Source: Akkermansia muciniphila
GTDB taxonomy: Bacteria; Verrucomicrobiota; Verrucomicrobiia; Limisphaerales; SIAT01
Length of the DNA stretch: 62,379 nt
Direction: 5' to 3'
Assembly: GCA_945900775.1 (NCBI GenBank)
Contig: CAMDJP010000010.1
Location: 1-62,379, forward strand
Shown here: positions 60,001 to 62,379 of the stretch, piece by piece
How the letters are laid out: each line of letters begins with the position of its first letter
Position numbering within the stretch: the first letter of the stretch is position 1
Translations under genes and position numbers: made by a program
The notes under the pieces: model-generated
What the model was told of the DNA's origin: nothing
The model's input: the letters and a program-made list of their open reading frames with translations, nothing else
Database searches by the model: none

Positions 60001-60169
60001 CCCCGACCTTGGTGCCGGCGTTGTCGGTGAAGTAAGCCCATACCTCCTCGCGTAACTTGCCCTGAATCACCCAAGCCAGCCCCGCGAAGAGCACCAGCGC
60101 GGCTAGTGCGAGGAGCACGCGACCGATGGGGCGGCGCGCTTTGACCGAGCGTGGTTTTTCGGCGCTCAT
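57032..60169 (-). CDS. Membrane protein with PD40 propeller and prenyltransferase-type repeats
   Basis: The 1045 residues comprise an N-terminal membrane anchor (about 15-36), WD40-like PD40 repeats (about 90-370; AFSQDGRTLFFASDRAGGAG, then APSADGTRLFFTSDRNG), two more membrane segments (about 393-414 and 430-450), a long Ala/Pro/Thr-rich spacer, and a C-terminal domain of squalene-cyclase/prenyltransferase-type repeats (about 720-1030; LEWLARNQEPDGRWDTRKHG). It starts with an ATG overlapping the previous stop; the longer ORF to 60313 was rejected. It shares its domain set with the upstream gene. A role in envelope or protein modification is possible but not shown by motifs. Confidence 0.82.
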   Translation of the reverse strand: MSAEKPRSVKARRPIGRVLLALAALVLFAGLAWVIQGKLREEVWAYFTDNAGTKVGVEEEKARRVLWEDPKPNNFTEQRDPKAPAVADPVNQPGGRVEAAFSPDGTMMVLVRWDEAAGKNADLYLSRWDGRVWSRPEPVAAINSSANERGPAFSQDGRTLFFASDRAGGAGGYDLYAARWDGKSWGVVESLGQPLNTAAAELGPAPSADGTRLFFTSDRNGKREDIFVARALPADSVPAPAPNPKADPKAPAKPVLPTLPKFAAAEAVSALNSTADDAEAALTRRGDHVFLASDRDRKDKAGFGIYLSRVVAGVTQPPEKVDLYFKAGDTTDPAVRMDGFDLLFSAKLPDAGAEPEKNYRLYRSTTREVFGYTDFSRWEQFKLLLRNIAWWLLLAIAALIALIYLLERWRDITSLYHKCLAGSAAIHLIILFLMMLWLITKEIQPGGEPQSPQIAVSIEALAQEKLALESTPEEAKMADTPVALVTDKLESDFKIPRFEPVIQTKTTPIVASTAKTSLVADVRLSKANTAAAETPVPMPAKDLPLLSALPATVLPEPETPKLEESNPAEQQKAVVKANPLADLFVPTEAVPQVSTAKLAKNATPANAPAQESTKATEVKTGGAAAQTTNTGGDTVVAHRGLEAAGTPPKLDGTGTLATMALKLPGTDLQSDPLLPGKLETPKHELDPIALTKLIQKQRGKPSQETIDQLGGSDATERAIGLALEWLARNQEPDGRWDTRKHGGNNDYDTASTGLALLCFYGWGGTHTAAGKYQGTIRKGIDWLVAQQKPNGNLDGPAGRMYAHGIAAIALCEPYGVTKDPALKAPSEKAISLIIAAQSRTGGWRYSPTPADADTSVTGWQYMALHSARMAGLEVPEEVFEKARKWFDFAGGGKHGGLYGYSGPANNNPAMIATGMFCRQLDLVPPTDPRMTESAEALKMHPMNVSAPEFYGLYYSTLALYQHQGPIWTAWNDKLKEVLPLLQKKAGASAGSWDPTGGHTGAGGRVLSTTLATLSLEVYYRLLPMYGFGNRDLPPPKEKSEPAKKL

Positions 60170-62379
60170 GATGCGGGTGCCTCGGCGGCTTCCTTCGGGG
60201 CGGTGGGTGTTTCCTCCACGGGCACCGGACGGAGAGCGCGGATGGTGAGGTAAACGAATGCGACGAGCGCGAGCACGGCGGCGATCAGCCAGGCGAGGTT
60301 GCTCCGCACCCATTGGCCGGGAGGCATCTTTGAGTAGTCGAACTCCCGCACGACGCGCTTGCTTTTCGCGCTGAAAAGACCGGCGGCGCCGTCGCGGGTG
60401 GAATTGAAAAGGAGATGGAAGCCGGCATGACGCACCGCGGGATCGATTTCGTCACCCGTGCTGTTGACCTCGGGACCGAGATTGACCGGCGCGGTTGGCC
60501 CATCGCCGCTGACGCGCGAGCGGTAGATGTCCGCCCCGCCGAGCCCGCCCGTGCGGGACGAGGCGAAATACATGAAGTCACCGTGGTCGGTGATGACCGG
60601 CGCAGTGTCGTCGGCGGGTGAGCTGAGGACCGCGAGATGTTTTGCGTGGCGGAACATCGGCGTCTTCGGCAGCGCCTCGCCGTCGATAACGTTTGGGCTC
60701 GGCCCGGCAGTGTCCGGTTCGAAACCGAGGCCGTAGAGGGGCGAGTAGCGATAGTGCGCCTCAAGACAGAGCGTGACGAGCGCCGTGACAATCACCGGTC
60801 CCATCCCGCCCGAGTGTGGTCCGGTCAGAAGCCAAGAGCCGTCGCCAGTTTGCGCCTTGAGAAATTCTGCGTGCATCTTCGCCTTCCAGTCGCGCCACAG
60901 CGGGCCCTGATTCTGATAGGCCGCGAGGGAGCCGTAGTAGGTGTAATAGATATCCTCCAGCTTGAAGCCCGTGGTCTTTAAATAGCTCGCCGACTCGAAC
61001 GCCCGCGCCGCGTTGGCCGACGCGCCATGCAACTGCGCGCAGAAAAATCCGACCACATCCATGGCGCCGGAGCCGCGACCGCCCTTGCCGGGCGAATCCG
61101 TGTAGCCATACGCGCCGCCGTCCTTGCCGCCGCTGATGCGCTTGAGAAAATTCACCACGCCCGCCTTCGTTTTTTCCGGCACCGGAATGCCGGACATCTC
61201 GGCGCTGGCCAGCGCCATGACCATCCAGCCCGTCACCGAAAGGTCGCCGCGTTCCTTCGGAGTATAGCGCCAGCCGCCTTCCTCGTGCTGCGAGTCCGCG
61301 AGGAACTCGATCGCTGCGATCACGCGCGGACGCAGGGCGGTGTCCTTGGTCACGCCGTAGGCCTCGAACAGCGCGAGCGAGGCGATGCCCATGTCATACA
61401 TCCCCTGGCCCGGCGGATTGGGCCCGCGCAAATCTCCGGTGGCGACATTCTGCTGGCTCAGCAGCCAGTCGAGCCCGCGCTTCACGTTATCCCGGTATTT
61501 GCACTCGATGTCGTGGCGTTCGCCGCGGCCATAAAACGCGAGCAGCGCAAACGCGGTGGCGGCGACATCGTGGCCGGCCCTGCCTTTGTTTTTTCCGAGA
61601 TCCCACCGTCCGTTCGGCTCCTGCGTCGCGGCGAGAAATGCGAGCGCCTTGCTTACGGCCGCCTCGGTCTCGGGCGAGCCGCCGAGCTTCGCCATCACTG
61701 CGGGATTCGCCAGCGCCCCTTCGCGCAGCGAGTAAAGCATGCTCAACTGATGCTCGACGATCAGATCGAAGGGCGTGTCGCCGGCGATGTCGGCGGAGTA
61801 AATATCGAAGTCCACCTTTCGGTCGTTGACGTTCTCCAGCAGTGCGGCCGTGGCGGCGGCGGCAGCGGCTTGCTTCTCGCCGATACCGACTGTCTGGTGC
61901 GGACGGTTTGAGGTAAAGTAGAGCACGATGCCGTCGGGCGATGGCGCGGGATCGGTTTCGTCGAAGGGTGTGTTGACCCGCTCGGTCAGCGGCACCGGCC
62001 ACGCATATTCCGCGCCGTCCCATTTCGAGACCCAGATGTCGTAGCCACCGCGTCCGCCGGGCCGGTCGCTGGCGAAGTACAGTAGCTTGCCGTCGCCGCT
62101 CAGCGCCGGCGCGGTTTCGTGGAACTTGCTGTTCAGCGCGCGGATGGGTCGCGGCACGCCCCAGTTGCTCCCATCCCACACGCGGAGAAAAAGGTTCGCG
62201 TCTCCGCCCGCGGCGCCGGTGGTGTAGATCATCCGACTTCCGTCTGAGGAGATGGTCGGCTGATGGATATTATCCGCGGGGGCAATCCCTTCGCCCGCCG
62301 CCGCCGCCTTTTCCCACAGCACGTAACCCGGCCGGACATCCCGCGCGACCTGCTCGAACGCCACTTGGTCCGTGTATTT
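60166..62379 (-). CDS. PD40/prenyltransferase-repeat membrane protein, 5' end off the window
   Basis: The frame is open to the right edge, so the N-terminus is missing; 737 codons are visible. In order: PD40 repeats (SSDGSRMIYTTGAAGGDANL; ALSGDGKLLYFASDRPGGRG; APSPDGIVLYFTSNRPHQ), a prenyltransferase/squalene-cyclase-like repeat domain (about 240-560; LAFLAATQEPNGRWDLGKNK), a further PD40 part (DFMYFASSRTGGLGGADIYR), and a C-terminal membrane segment (about 702-720) with a short Pro/Glu tail. The GTG at 62364 is not the true start: the five codons before it match the paralogue. It overlaps the next start as ATGA. Confidence 0.8.
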   Translation of the reverse strand, partial: KYTDQVAFEQVARDVRPGYVLWEKAAAAGEGIAPADNIHQPTISSDGSRMIYTTGAAGGDANLFLRVWDGSNWGVPRPIRALNSKFHETAPALSGDGKLLYFASDRPGGRGGYDIWVSKWDGAEYAWPVPLTERVNTPFDETDPAPSPDGIVLYFTSNRPHQTVGIGEKQAAAAAATAALLENVNDRKVDFDIYSADIAGDTPFDLIVEHQLSMLYSLREGALANPAVMAKLGGSPETEAAVSKALAFLAATQEPNGRWDLGKNKGRAGHDVAATAFALLAFYGRGERHDIECKYRDNVKRGLDWLLSQQNVATGDLRGPNPPGQGMYDMGIASLALFEAYGVTKDTALRPRVIAAIEFLADSQHEEGGWRYTPKERGDLSVTGWMVMALASAEMSGIPVPEKTKAGVVNFLKRISGGKDGGAYGYTDSPGKGGRGSGAMDVVGFFCAQLHGASANAARAFESASYLKTTGFKLEDIYYTYYGSLAAYQNQGPLWRDWKAKMHAEFLKAQTGDGSWLLTGPHSGGMGPVIVTALVTLCLEAHYRYSPLYGLGFEPDTAGPSPNVIDGEALPKTPMFRHAKHLAVLSSPADDTAPVITDHGDFMYFASSRTGGLGGADIYRSRVSGDGPTAPVNLGPEVNSTGDEIDPAVRHAGFHLLFNSTRDGAAGLFSAKSKRVVREFDYSKMPPGQWVRSNLAWLIAAVLALVAFVYLTIRALRPVPVEETPTAPKEAAEAPAS

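Noticed and set aside
1-62379. CRISPR arrays, tRNA and rRNA genes, complete insertion sequences, phage genes
   Set aside because: None was recognised by eye; short tRNA genes could still be missed without a covariance-model search.

Overview
The window looks like a chromosomal segment of a GC-rich bacterium of the PVC group, most likely Verrucomicrobiota of a Pedosphaera/Limisphaerales kind. This is inferred from gene content: two giant PVC-type secreted proteins ending in a CAQCH haem site, a pseudopilin with the H-x9-DG motif, a DUF6807 (PmoA-like) / Gfo-Idh-MocA / DUF1080 sugar module, a DUF5069 protein, and many secreted propeller proteins. No rRNA, tRNA, CRISPR array or complete insertion sequence was recognised.

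Layout. 1-6184 (minus strand): SppA peptidase, uracil phosphoribosyltransferase, M24 peptidase, YugP-like metallopeptidase, a sigma-70 factor, adenine phosphoribosyltransferase and a PAP2 phosphatase cut by the left edge. 6255-13480 (plus): nusA-infB-rbfA-nrnA-truB-ribF and an ArsC/Spx-like gene, behind a strong promoter and a leader that contains a terminator hairpin. 13568-21432 (plus): a Bat cluster (MoxR ATPase, DUF58, DUF4381-like, two von Willebrand proteins, BatD, TPR/SH3 protein). 21502-28636: secreted sugar-metabolism genes, two Gfo/Idh/MocA oxidoreductases, an MFS transporter and a DUF2064 transferase. 28637-31464: a zone with several broken genes (possible PTPS/QueD relic, SufU cut to 42 residues, an outer-membrane-type protein with an in-frame UGA) beside an intact ceramidase-like gene. 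31891-37815 (plus): a six-gene lipid-tailoring cluster (FAD oxidoreductase, DUF1365, two cyclopropane-synthase-like methyltransferases, DUF1475, DUF1295).

38253-40384: an unknown membrane-anchored protein, a pseudopilin and a truncated Sel1 lipoprotein. 40368-49438 (minus): the two giant cytochrome proteins, whose last 177 residues are nearly identical while the rest has diverged. 49504-54120 (minus): a leftover signal-peptide ORF, SGNH esterase, DNA photolyase, DoxX, DUF2892 and a PQQ-like propeller. 54410-57031: a chimeric DUF4236/prenyltransferase-repeat gene, a broken propeller gene with poly-C tracts, a lipoprotein and an AT-richer stretch without clear genes. 57032-62379 (minus): two related membrane proteins that combine PD40 propellers with prenyltransferase-type repeats; the upstream one is cut by the right edge.

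The points most worth a second look are the nusA leader, the homogenised cytochrome module in the two giant proteins, the lipid-tailoring cluster, the possible 3-keto-glycoside module, the paired PD40/prenyltransferase proteins, and the group of broken genes at 28637-29877. Start codons were chosen by hand; several longest-ORF starts are TTG or GTG and were moved to internal ATGs.
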